From Austropuccinia psidii (Eukaryota; Basidiomycota; Pucciniomycetes; Pucciniales; Sphaerophragmiaceae), in NCBI GenBank assembly GCA_023105745.1, contig JALGQZ010000001.1:69911991-69975990 (forward strand): DNA of 64,000 nucleotides, in the 5' to 3' direction. The position numbers and the translations under genes are program-made. Within the stretch, counting starts at the first letter, position 1. Every line of letters starts with the position of its first letter. Below are positions 1 to 9,372 of this stretch, piece after piece. The notes below the pieces were generated by a model. The model was not told the origin of the DNA and did no database searches. It was given only the letters and a program-made list of their open reading frames with translations.

Positions 1-36
1 CTTCAAATTCCATCTGGTCCTTGGAATTCTTTATCA

Positions 37-1104
37 ATGGATTTTATCACTCAATTGCCCCTGTCAAGCAACTTTGATTCAATTTTAGTAGTTGTAGACA
101 GATTTTCAAAAATGGCAATATTTATTCCAACTTATTCAACAATCACTGCTTTGGACTTAGCTCAAATATTCATTAATCATGTCTTTTCCAAACATGGTCT
201 TCCAATCAGTATTGTTAGTGATAGAGGTTCATTATTTGTTTCATCATTTTGGACTCAATTGTGTCAGCAGCTCAAGATATCAAGAGATCTTTCAACTGCC
301 CTTCACCCTGAAACAGATGGACAGACAGAGAGGGTAAATCAGATTCTAGAACAGTATCTTTGGATGTATGTCAGTTACCATCAAGATGACTGGCACACCT
401 GGCTCCCTCTGGCTGAATTTGCCTATAATAATGCAGAACATTCATCAACAAAACAGTCTCCATTTTTCACTATTTATGGAAGCAATCCCAGCTTTGATTC
501 AATTCACATTTCTCAAGATACACCTGCTGGAAGGTTATCATAAAAACTCCAATCAGTACAGCAAGTTGTCAAAGAAGAATTAGAGTCAGCAATAAAGCGT
601 TTTAAGAAGTATGCAGATAGAAATAGAGCAATTCCACCTGATTTCCAACCTGGGGACAAAGTATGGCTAGCTTCCAAGAACATCAAGACAACAAGACCCA
701 CCAAAAAGCTTTCAGAAAGATGGTTGGGACCCTTTGAAGTTCTCAAGAAGATTGGAAGCCATGCATATCACCTCAAGTTGCCTCAACAATGGAAGTCAGT
801 TCACCCTGTTTTCCATGTGTCCTTGTTAGAACCAGTGAAGCAATCAACTATCCCGAATCGACACCAATTGCCACCACCTCCAGTAATAGTGGAAGAGCAA
901 GAAGAATGGGAAGTGGCTCAGGTTCTGGACTCAAAACTCAAGAGAGGTTCATTATGGTATTTAGTGGAGTGGGAAGGATTCAATGAAGACCCAGAAAGAA
1001 CAACTTGGGAACCAGCTTCCAACCTTACCAACTCCCCAGACCTTGTCAAGGATTTTCACACTTTGTATCCAGACAAGCCTGGCCCAAATGCCTCAAGAGC
1101 TTGA
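37..1104 (+). pseudogene. Ty3/Gypsy integrase core plus chromodomain, one premature stop
   Basis: The DDE integrase core inserts element cDNA into the genome, and the C-terminal chromodomain of chromoviruses steers it to chromatin. From the first in-frame Met the catalytic residues are D2 (MDFITQ), D62 (VSDRGS) and E98 (TERVNQ), with the exact D-35-E spacing. The frame is stopped by TAA at 541-543 and reopens in the same frame to 1104. The second part holds the integrase C-terminal region (RWLGPFEVL, about 718-750) and a chromodomain (WEVAQVLDSK, YLVEWEGF, TTWEP, about 905-1070). There are no frameshifts, so this is the least damaged integrase of its family in the window. The true N-terminus lies left of the window. 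Either a recent nonsense mutation or a sequencing error could explain the single stop. Confidence 0.9.
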
Positions 1105-1560
1105 TTTATGGTGCTTGGTGGGGATTGGAGTTTATGAAAGTAAGTTCCTCTCCTGGCATGCACCTTTAAGGGGGTATTCTACCCAAATTTGTTGTAAGTA
1201 TCACCTTGGCCACTTTGTGAGCACTTTTCAATTCTTTGGACAGGTTCAGAAGGCCTTGCAACATCATACCCTCAAGATTTGGACTTTTCATCAAGATATG
1301 GCCCAATCTTTCTCTTATTTTTTTTTCTCTCTTTAATCATGCCATAAATTATCTTTCAAGACATTCATTACCACAATTCATGTTTTGGCATAATTTCTTT
1401 TTCATTTATGGTGCTTGGTGGGGAGTGGAAGTTATGAAAGTAAGTTCCATCTCCTGGTATGCATCCCTGAGGGGTCTACTTCTTCTAAAACATTACCTTG
1501 GCCATGCTGTGAGCATCAAATGCTTGATTTTATCTTTCAGAACATTTTGGCCAAAATAAA
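1105..1560 (+). repeat. Duplicated unit of about 115 bp in the element's 3' non-coding region
   Basis: A unit beginning TTATGGTGCTTGGTGGGGA follows the chromodomain stop at about 1106 and recurs about 302 bp later at about 1408. Both units contain a variant of CTCCTGG-ATGCA and end near CTTGGCCA-TGTGAGCA. The same two-unit arrangement follows the chromodomain in both related copies, at about 29350/29606 and 47332/47597. Function unknown; it is part of the element's 3' transcribed region. Confidence 0.7.
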
Positions 1561-1802
1561 GAAACTCACCACAAGAAGGACAACCCTCAGGAATTTCTTA
1601 TTTCTTTCTTTACTCTCTTTTTCTCTCAATTCTTTTTCATTTTTATTTTTTGTTTTCATTTCTTTTACTTGTATGATTTATTTTTCATTTCTTGTTTCAA
1701 AAGCAGCAATCATAACTCCCATATCTTGTTTGGGGAGTCAATTTATTTAATGATCAAGAGCAAACACTAGTAATGGTAAAGACCAGCTACAGATAATCCT
1801 AA
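1561..1802. other. T-rich non-coding spacer inside the element
   Basis: Pyrimidine-rich sequence between the duplicated 3' unit and the stop codon of the antisense gene. I see no gene or repeat structure in it. Confidence 0.5.
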
Positions 1803-2977
1803 TCAAAATTTCTTCAAGGCTTCTCTAAACTTAGCAACCATGGCATCTTCATAAGAAACTGCCTCCCTGGCCAAAGCAGCAGTGGGCTCCCCTGGAATAG
1901 CACTCTTCATAGCCTTATCAACAAACACCTCAGTAAAAGCATAAACTTCAGCAAATAGAGTGGTGACCACCTTCTTGTCCACCCCTTTCTGATCAGTGAA
2001 GTTGCCAGTAATATTCCAGCGGCAACGGTTTTCAAAGATTGATTCAGGCTCTGGAGACATTGGGTCTCTAGAAGTGCTGGCCACTGGTGGTTGGATATTG
2101 GTAGAGGTGGAGGAAAGTATGGAGGGCCTGGTTGGGGATCTAATTGGAAGCTGAGGTGGTTGGGGGGACCTGATCACTTCATTATTGGTGGTACTGGCTT
2201 GGACTGGGGATTGTGAGGTGGATTGGATTCTTCTTTTCTGCATTGGGGTAGTCATTTCAAGCTCTTCTCCATCAATCTCATCACTGCCTTCAGCATCAGT
2301 ATCAATTTCATCTTGAACCACCAAATTTCTCTTCAATTTTCCAAGTCTTCCATCCTTTCTGGTAACCAAAATGGGAACCTCTGGGGCCACTCCAATGGGA
2401 TTTCCTTGGGGGTGAATTGATCCTCCAATGGCTGCCCAGGAACCACTGGTATTATTCCATTGTTGGACACCTCTCATTCTAGATCCAGTCACTGAAGAAG
2501 AAGAAAAGAAAACATAGAAGTCAGTAACCCATCAATTTTATGGCCAATCAACTCACAATTGGAGTGACCAGAGGAGGCATCAGAGGTGGGAGGTTCATCA
2601 ACAGGAGCTTCCAATCCAAATCTTCCACCCTTCTTGATGCTGCTCCATAATCTTCTGGCATCTTCAGGAAAGCTATAGTGGGCTTGAGAACAATTTCTTT
2701 TTCCAAGATTGAAAAATTGACACCTGGTGGACCTAGCAGTAGCAGATTCCACACAAGGAATCCCTTTCCTCTTACAATTGGTGCAGGGTGGTTCAATAAC
2801 TCTGACAGATTTAAAACCATTATAGGTTTTCTTGATGTCCCAAATCTCTGTAGGGGCCATACTCTCTTCAGAAAGCTCCCTCAAGTTATCAAAAACACCA
2901 GGACCATAAAGTACAGAAGGTGGGGAATCAGAGTGATTGGAATCACAAAGGGAAGTCAGCCTTGAACTCATCTTCAA
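1803..2977 (-). CDS. Spliced gene with Zn2Cys6-like motif, antisense inside a Ty3/Gypsy element
   Basis: Two exons on the minus strand (2977-2557 and 2491-1803) join across a 65-nt GT-AG intron (2492-2556; GTGAGT at the donor, pyrimidine-rich acceptor ending CTTCAG). Without splicing the frame ends in the intron. Joined, it reads 369 residues with no internal stop. Residues 65-96 follow the spacing of a fungal Zn(II)2Cys6 cluster, CX2CX6CX10CX2CX6C, with C65, C68, C75, C86 and C96 present. The fifth ligand is Phe89 (codon TTC), one base from Cys. The rest is Ser/Pro/Gln-rich with an acidic patch (DTDAEGSDEIDGEE) and a more ordered C-terminal 80 residues. I remember very similar uncharacterised proteins in large numbers from A. 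psidii, unverified. DNA binding is inferred from the motif only. The gene lies opposite the element's own transcript. Confidence 0.75.
2492..2556 (-). other. Predicted GT-AG intron of the antisense gene
   Basis: Read on the minus strand, exon 1 ends ...CACTCCAATT and the intron starts GTGAGTTG; it ends TTCTTCAG before TGACTGGATC. Splicing restores one frame across both exons (Ser-Asn-Leu-Thr-Gly at the junction). The 65-nt length is typical of fungal introns. Since the gene is antisense to the element, the element's own RNA would carry this intron as its complement, which the spliceosome would not remove. Confidence 0.75.
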
Positions 2978-3255
2978 GTCAAAATTTCAAATTCAAGACC
3001 AAGATAATTATGGGCAATTGCAAGTCAGCAAGGCAGTTATGGCAATTGACCAGTCAAGGAGGGGATAAGAAGGAAGACATTCAAGAAGAAATCAAGATCA
3101 AAAGAAGAAAAGACTGCTTCAAATGGCCCAATTGGCCAATTTCATGAACTTATGCACTTTGGCACAAATGGCCATATCAGACTTCAAAACTTCAAAATAG
3201 CTCATTTTTTATCATTTTTCATCAAAATATGCTTAATTAGGCATATTGGCAAATT
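2978..3255. other. Upstream region of the antisense gene
   Basis: Non-coding stretch between the antisense gene's start codon and the TGCGCA clusters. It contains several GGCCA/TGGCC words, including AATGGCCCAATTGGCCAATT. On the minus strand this would be 5' leader or promoter DNA. No TATA element stands out in such AT-rich sequence. Confidence 0.4.
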
Positions 3256-3479
3256 TGCGCACTTTTGCGCAAAAGGCCTCTTTATCTTGTCAAAAGGCTT
3301 CAAAAGGCCTTTTTGGCCCATTTCATCATAAATGTGCATTTGCGCATTTTGCGCAAAAATGCGCAAAATGGCCAGGATACTCTATAAGGCCAATTTTTCA
3401 TCATCAATCAAGTTCTTTCAATTTTTTCACCATTATATGCCACTATGGCATATATGCGCATTTTGCGCATTTTTGCGCA
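3256..3479. promoter_or_regulatory. Eight TGCGCA palindromes in three helically phased clusters
   Basis: The 6-bp palindrome TGCGCA occurs at 3256, 3266, 3341, 3350, 3360, 3455, 3464 and 3474. Within each cluster the spacing is 9 or 10 bp, about one helical turn. The clusters lie about 280-500 bp upstream of the antisense gene's start codon. CpG is otherwise scarce in the surrounding element. The arrangement looks like an array of protein-binding sites. That it regulates the antisense gene is inference from position only. Confidence 0.45.
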
Positions 3480-3924
3480 AATTGGCTAAAATCCCCTTTA
3501 ATCACAAAATCAAGGATTTTGGCCAGGACTACTGAAATGGTCCAAAACCTCAAGTATTGGCCACTTTATACCAACACTCTCAAGATGAAAATTATGATGA
3601 TATCAGGTGTTCTTGGGACATAAACCCAGGTCACCCACTTTTCAAAAGCCATGAGGACTCAATAAAAGTTTTGGTGAAGACACTCAAGACAAGAATGAAG
3701 AAATTTTAAGAAGAATGAAAGTATTTTGAAGTAAAAGAGGGAATTCAGAATCAAGATCAAGGGGAAAATACCTACAAGTGGTTAAGTGAAGATTTGTTTG
3801 AGTATTGTTTGAAGAAGAAAGTTTAATGGGATAAATTTAAGGAATTGGGGGAAAGAACTGTATGGATTGTTTTCAAGCTCATCAAGACTCACTGTACTTA
3901 TGGTGCTCAGAGCTCACCATTTTC
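3480..3924. other. Non-coding 3' region before the polypurine tract
   Basis: AT-rich, partly purine-rich sequence (3690-3860 has many GAAGAA and AAGA runs) leading to the polypurine tract. No coding signal seen. Confidence 0.5.
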
Positions 3925-3934
3925 AAGAGGGGGA
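3925..3934 (+). other. Polypurine tract
   Basis: AAGAGGGGGA lies three bases before the LTR start. This purine run primes plus-strand DNA synthesis in LTR retrotransposons. The matching tracts of the related copies are AAGGTGGGGGG (before 30112) and AAGGTGGGGG (before 48117). Confidence 0.75.
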
Positions 3935-3937
3935 TAA

Positions 3938-4655
3938 TGTCACAGCCAAGGAGGCAGGGGAATTACCAATCATATTCTACAATCATTACTTCATTGATAC
4001 CCCTCAAAACCCAATCAGCAAGGGGGTTTCATTCAACAGTCTCCAAATACAGTTTCATACAGGCAAGACCCAAATACAGGATTCACCAAATACAGTCCTG
4101 TAATCAATACAGGCGCAAATACCTGTATTGACTGTATAACCTGTATTGAATTCACCAATACAGGATTCAATCCCACATCCAACTTCTTCCAGCATACAGA
4201 CAAGTATCTCAGCACTCAAACTCCAAGGCTGGTATTTCTCACATATACCAGCCCCTCTTCACCCACCTGGGGGTTTTTCCCCCAGTTAATTAAAATATTG
4301 GATTTATTATTTAATACTATTTTATTTCTCATTAAGGAATATTATTTTATTATTTATTAAGTTAGTCTTTGCCTTCCCTCACCTGTTCAGTAGAGTCCTG
4401 GTGGCCATATCCTTTATTAATCCTTTTCTCTTTTCTGAACAGGTTGAAACAGTGGTACAGGATTATTTGTGGTTGGCTCTTTATTATTGCTTTTGTTTTC
4501 CTCTCATATATTTTAACTCTTATTATTTTATGACTAGGAAATTATTATCTTATTTCATTTACTCTTATCATTTGAGTATTCCTTCTGAGCCCTCCATAAG
4601 TAAGTCTGTTCACTGAGTGCCACGCCCTCTTCATTTTAGAAGAGCCCCTGTGACA
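3938..4655 (+). repeat. LTR (718 bp) of the first Ty3/Gypsy element
   Basis: Starts TGTCACAG just after the polypurine tract and ends CTGTGACA, giving terminal inverted repeats TGTCACAG/CTGTGACA. Parts of its second half resemble the LTRs at 30112-31582 and 48117-49537 (for example a run of C's then CAGTTAATTAA, and GTGGCCATATCCTTTA), but those are about twice as long. This is therefore a shorter or deleted member of the same lineage. Repeated CAATACAG/CTGTATTG words occur near 4040-4170. Confidence 0.8.
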
Positions 4656-6244
4656 ATAACACAGGCCATTATGGATCCTTATTGGGCCTTTGAGCTTCCT
4701 TACAAGCATTAGTTGAGATTTTAAATGAATTAGCGGAGCAAGTTTATTGCTTTCTTTAATTTTTTATTGTTTAAATGCCTTTTCTATTTATTTATTCATT
4801 TATTTTATTTCCTTTTTTTTATATTAAAAGAACCCTTGATGACAAAGCTGAGGTGGAGGAGTAAATAAGGGTTTTCTTTTTCTTTATTCTAATTGGTAAG
4901 CTTGCTAATTTTCTTTTCTTCCTGATCCATTTTAAGGCTTTTATTTTCTTTTTTTTTAGGAAATAATAAAAAAAATAAAAAAATAAAACAAAGAAAATAA
5001 GGATAAACAGAAATTTAAGGTATTATGAGTTTACTTTCTACGATGGCAAGTGAAATATTGTAACAAATTAAAATAAAAAAAATATTTAGAAATTTTTCCT
5101 TTTACATTTTTTTTAACAAATAAAATAAATAATTAAATTAAAGATCAATAAGAATAGAGACTTGTGAGAGCTAGTGAGCCTGTTTTCTTTATAGGGCTGA
5201 AGAGAATTTACTTTTGGAATTCCACTTTTATAGTATAAAATTAAAATATTTGTAATTATGGCTTTAACCAATGAATATGTTGCAAACCATCAAAGTAAAA
5301 ATATCAATGAATCAAGTTAAATTGATTTTAATTTAGTGTTTGTTTAGTTGAGTGGAGTTAACAACTAATTTAACCAAATATTGTAAGACTAAATTGACTA
5401 AGAATTCTTTTTGGGTTTTTAAATTCAATCAAAATTCAATTTAATCTTGAGAATTAATAAATATGAGGTTGATGTGATTTGTGTATTCTTTTCTTTTATT
5501 TTATTTTATGTTATTTTTTTAAATTTGAAGTGGGGTTAAGCTTTGATTAGACCAGTTAATATAAGATTCTGAATTTTAAATTAAATATTAATTTGTTTGG
5601 TCAATCCAAGCAATATATTATTGATTTAATCTATGCAGTTTATTCTTTATGAATTAAATTCTAAATGGGGTTAAAAGGTTGATAAGATTTATATTTAGAG
5701 TTTTGCATAGCATTTGATATATGGAAGGTTTATAAGGACAAATGGTGGGTATAAGATGATTGTCCATCTTTAATATGAAAGGAGGTCTTTTTCTCCCTTA
5801 TCCCCAGAAAAAAAAAATAACTCTTGTGTCTTTTATAAGAAAATATCTCAATTGACCAAAGTAAATCAATAAAAAGAAGAATTAATTGTATAAAGAAATA
5901 CTTTCATTTGGTTTCAACCTGGCTAGTTATCCCTTTGATTATGTATTTTATTATTTGACTTCATTAAAACTTTCACAAATATATTCTTGATTTATTTCTT
6001 TGTTTCTTCACCCTGGCTGATATTCTTGAGTGGGCTGTTGTTAATTATTCAATTGAATATTGATGATAATAAAAGTATAGAATAAGATTGAAATTCCCCA
6101 GAATTTGATCCCAAAAACTTAAATCATAAAGGATGGATTTAAGAAATAGACACCCACCCTAATTTTCTTAGTTATGTTTTTTTAATAATACATAAAGGAA
6201 ATAGAATTATGATACTGATACACTTGAAGCTCTTCTTTTATATA
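4656..6244. other. AT-rich region without recognisable genes
   Basis: No frame of useful length and no LTR ends were found. A short motif near 5170-5210 (GAGCCTGTTTTCTTTATAGG...GCTGAAGAG) recurs in altered form near 26238-26270, so this may be part of an old unclassified repeat. Confidence 0.5.
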
Positions 6245-6831
6245 TTTTAATATTTGATATTTTTTTTATATTTTTTTTATATTTTTTTTATATTTTTTTT
6301 ATATTTTTTTTATATTTTTTTTATATTTTTTTTATATTTTTTTATATTTTTTTTATATTTTGTTTTATATTTTTTAAATTTTTTTAAATTTTTTTCAATT
6401 TTTTTAAATTTTTTTAAATTTTTTTAAATTTTTTTAAATTTTTTTATATTTTTTTATATTTTTTTATATTTTTTTATATTTTTTTATATTTTTTTATATT
6501 TTTTTATACCTTTTTATATTTTTTTATATTCTTTTATATTTTTTTATATTTTTCTATATTTTTTTATATTTTTTTATATTTTTTTATATTTTTGTATATT
6601 TTTTTATATTTTTTTATATTTTTTTATATTTTTTTATATTTTTTTATATTTTTTTATATTTTTTTATATTTTTGTATATTTCTTTATATTTTTTTATATT
6701 TTTTTATATTTTTTTATATTTTTTTATATTTTTTTATATTTTTTTATATTTTTTTATATTTTTTTATATTTTTTTATATTTTTTTTATATTTTTTTATGT
6801 TTTTTTTTTATATTTTCTTATGGATATTTGA
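6245..6831. repeat. Period-10/11 T-tract satellite (TTTTTTATAT type)
   Basis: About 590 bp of near-perfect tandem repeats. It begins with period 11 (eight T plus ATA, about 6255-6350), passes through TTTTTTTAAA-type units, then runs mainly with period 10 (TTTTTTATAT) to about 6790. Scattered substitutions mark single units. The reading frame that crosses it (alternating Tyr, Ile, Phe and Leu) is a product of the repeat and not a gene. Confidence 0.95.
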
Positions 6832-6894
6832 TGCTAATATAAAGCTAAAATTCATGATATAAGAAAAAGAAACTTCCTCATTATAATAAAAAAG

Positions 6895-8966
6895 TCATTG
6901 ACAATGTGAAAAATTGTTGTCAAGACTTTTCTTGAATTTGGCCTTCTTAGCTGTAAGCTCATTTCTTCTTTCTTCATTGAGATATTGACCTTGAAACTCT
7001 TCTTCATTACTCAAATACTCATGATTAGTGTTTCCATTTTTATTTTTTTCCTCTTTCCGGTCCCCATTTTGTGCTAAAATTTGATATTGCCTTGCCAAAT
7101 GGGCTTGCAAGTTTGGGAATATCTTTTTATTCTGAGTAATCCAAAAATATTCCTTTTCTTCCTTAGACTTCTTCTTATTTTTACTAATTTTATCTTTTAT
7201 TCTTGGTAATTCATTATTCTTTGGTTTACTATTATCTTCCAACCACTTGACATGTTGGTTTGAACATTGATAGTTGTTCCTAGAATTATCATCATTGTAA
7301 TCAACAAGGTTGGCATTTCTAAGAGGTTGCCAATGTTTATAACCTTTTCAAGGGAATTCTTCTTCAGTAAGTATAGATTTTTGTTCATCCTCAGCTTCTT
7401 CTTGTATTTACAATTTACCCAACAATCTTGCTTCATTCTCATATTCTGATTCAGAAAGATTTTCTTCTAACATATCTGGTGAGTGTATTGAGTTTTTATG
7501 AATTCATTTCTGGCATGGTTCCTGATAGATTGAAGTTTTTTGAATCTTGAATTAATTATTTTTCCAATATTAAAGTTATTATTAGCTTCCCCAGAGGATT
7601 TGTCTTCAGGGTGTAAAGTCGTTTGTTGATTTACCTCCTGTTGTATGTCAATCATTCCAAATAGGTTTATTTCCTTGTTAAATTCATTCTTAAAGGTTTT
7701 TAATTGAATACTATTATCTATACTGGAACTGTATTCTATATCTTCTCTTGTTAAGGAATAACAAGGGAAACCAATTTTTGAAGGTTCCTCTTCTAGACAA
7801 AAAGGTATATCTTTTACTTGATTTTGGTCATTTCCCCCTATGGGGTTTTACATTGTTTTTGCTAAGTCTAATTCTTTGATAATTCTTGGATCAATATTTT
7901 CTAAATTAGAGTATGGTTTATTTTCTCCACTAATTCCTTCCAAAAGAATTCTAGGATCAATATTTTCAAAATTTGAGGGAAAAGGGATTTGTGACTTCTC
8001 AAAATTATTACATATCTTTTTGTGTGTAGCTCCTGTCATAGGCACTTGATTGAATCTGAGTGATGTATCAATTAACTCTTGTGGTAGAGCTGATTCATTT
8101 TGATGAAAATTATGTTTCTTATCAATATTACTTGATCCTTCATTAGATGTTGAGATTTCTTGAGAATAAGTATTATTATTGCAGTGTGAGTTTTTAATAG
8201 TATCATTCAAAATTACATTTAAACTTTCAGATTCTTAAGATTTTGGAACTATATTAATACTTTCCTCCTGAATTTTGAGGTGTTTTTGAGTAATGATGTC
8301 CTTCTTTTCGGAAATTTCATATTTTGGGGAAACTTCTTTTAATGACTTTAGTTCTGATTTGTCAAGTTGAGAACTGAAACCTTTAGATTCTGAGCTGAAA
8401 CTAACTATTGTTACAACTTGCTTGATACTTGAGCTTCAGTTATTCTTGAATATTCCCTTTGAAAGTGATTTTAAAGCTTTAAGAGGTGAGAAAATCTTTG
8501 TTAAGATTTTTCTTCTGATGTCTTCAGGATTCTTGAAGTTATAACTATTGATGGCTTGAGATATTTGGCCACAAGTATTTCCATTGTCTTTTCTTGAGGT
8601 TAAAATTTGTGTAAGATTTCTTTCTTTAGGCTTTGAATTGACATTTTCTGTATTAATTGGAGATAATTCCTCCTGAATTTTCCCTTTGTATTTAAAATTT
8701 TTTACTTCTTTACTATCAAGTACTTGATGAGAATTTTCCTCTAAATTTTCTTGATTTTTGGGTCTTGATTCTTTTTTATTGGTAATTCTTTCCAATCTTC
8801 CAATTTTGAAACTGCACATGTTTCCATTCCTGCTGTTGGTTCTTCTCTTCATCCGACTGTCTGTGGTGAAAAAATTGGTAAGCAAAGTCTTCTTCCATCT
8901 GGCTCTATATAACTGAATATTTCCCCTTTCTGTTGAGAAAATCTTAACCTTATCTATTATCTGCAA
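6895..8966 (-). pseudogene. Pol linker downstream of the retropepsin, fragmented
   Basis: Minus-strand fragments (8966-8436, 8210-7848, 7655-7467, 7442-7197 and 7242-6895) are Lys/Asn/Glu-rich and carry no catalytic motif. They directly follow the protease and lie where the linker before RT is expected. I assign them by position and by general resemblance to A. psidii polyproteins I remember. No RT motif (YxDD) is present before the element stops at the satellite. Stops and frameshifts separate all pieces. Confidence 0.5.
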
Positions 8967-9320
8967 GGAAGGGTCTCCCCAATACTGTGTGAACTGCTCC
9001 TCTTGCTACAAAAAGGTGTATATTTCTTTCTTCACCAGTTACTAAAGTGATTGGGATAAGTTCTGCTAATCCAACTATTGAGGTACAATGACCACCAATT
9101 CCTCTTAAATTCATGTTATGGGATCATGTGGTAAGTCCTGCTTTGATTGATGAGTCCACTGGTATTATATTCAATTCTGATCCTGTATCAACTAATGCAA
9201 TTATTTCATGTCCTTCTTCTCCTAAATATACTTGCATAAATCCCAATGGACAGGCATAATGTAATTTTGGCTGTTCATAATTACCCAGGTGATGGTTCAT
9301 GAGTTTGGTTTGAATTTCCT
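8960..9320 (-). pseudogene. Retropepsin-like aspartic protease of the minus-strand Ty3 element
   Basis: Translating the minus strand gives the active-site motif ALVDTGSELNIIP, with the catalytic Asp codon at 9187-9189. Further on come LRGIGGH and a C-terminal VLGRPFLADN, typical of Ty3/Gypsy retropepsins that process Gag-Pol. An in-frame TGA follows the active site by about a dozen codons and another stop follows the last motif. This domain has no usable start codon, so an ORF list would miss it. The gag C-terminal segment with LTLEKILVMSP lies directly upstream, as expected. Confidence 0.75.
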
Positions 9321-9372
9321 TTGTATAAATTTAATTAATAGATCTTCTCTCTGCTTCTTACAGATTCTGTAA

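Larger units (their letters stand above)
1..4655 (+). mobile_element. Ty3/Gypsy chromovirus, 3' part, cut by the window edge
   Basis: The element runs from integrase and chromodomain through a long non-coding 3' region to a polypurine tract and an LTR ending in GTGACA. Its 5' LTR, gag, protease and RT would lie left of base 1. From the chromodomain stop to the polypurine tract is about 2.8 kb, against about 0.76-0.78 kb in the two related copies at 28-49 kb. The extra DNA holds an antisense spliced gene (1803-2977). The bases after the LTR (ATAAC) may be a target duplication, but this cannot be tested without the 5' end. Confidence 0.85.

Noticed and set aside
2223..2965. Plus-strand frames of 65 and 95 codons
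   Set aside because: Opposite the antisense gene, whose spliced frame and cysteine motif are better supported.
3246..3623. 125-codon plus frame rich in Ala, His and Cys
   Set aside because: Produced by the repeated TGCGCA and GGCC words; lies in the non-coding 3' part of the element.
6592..6831. 79-codon plus frame of Tyr, Ile, Phe and Leu
   Set aside because: It is the translation of the period-10 T-tract satellite.
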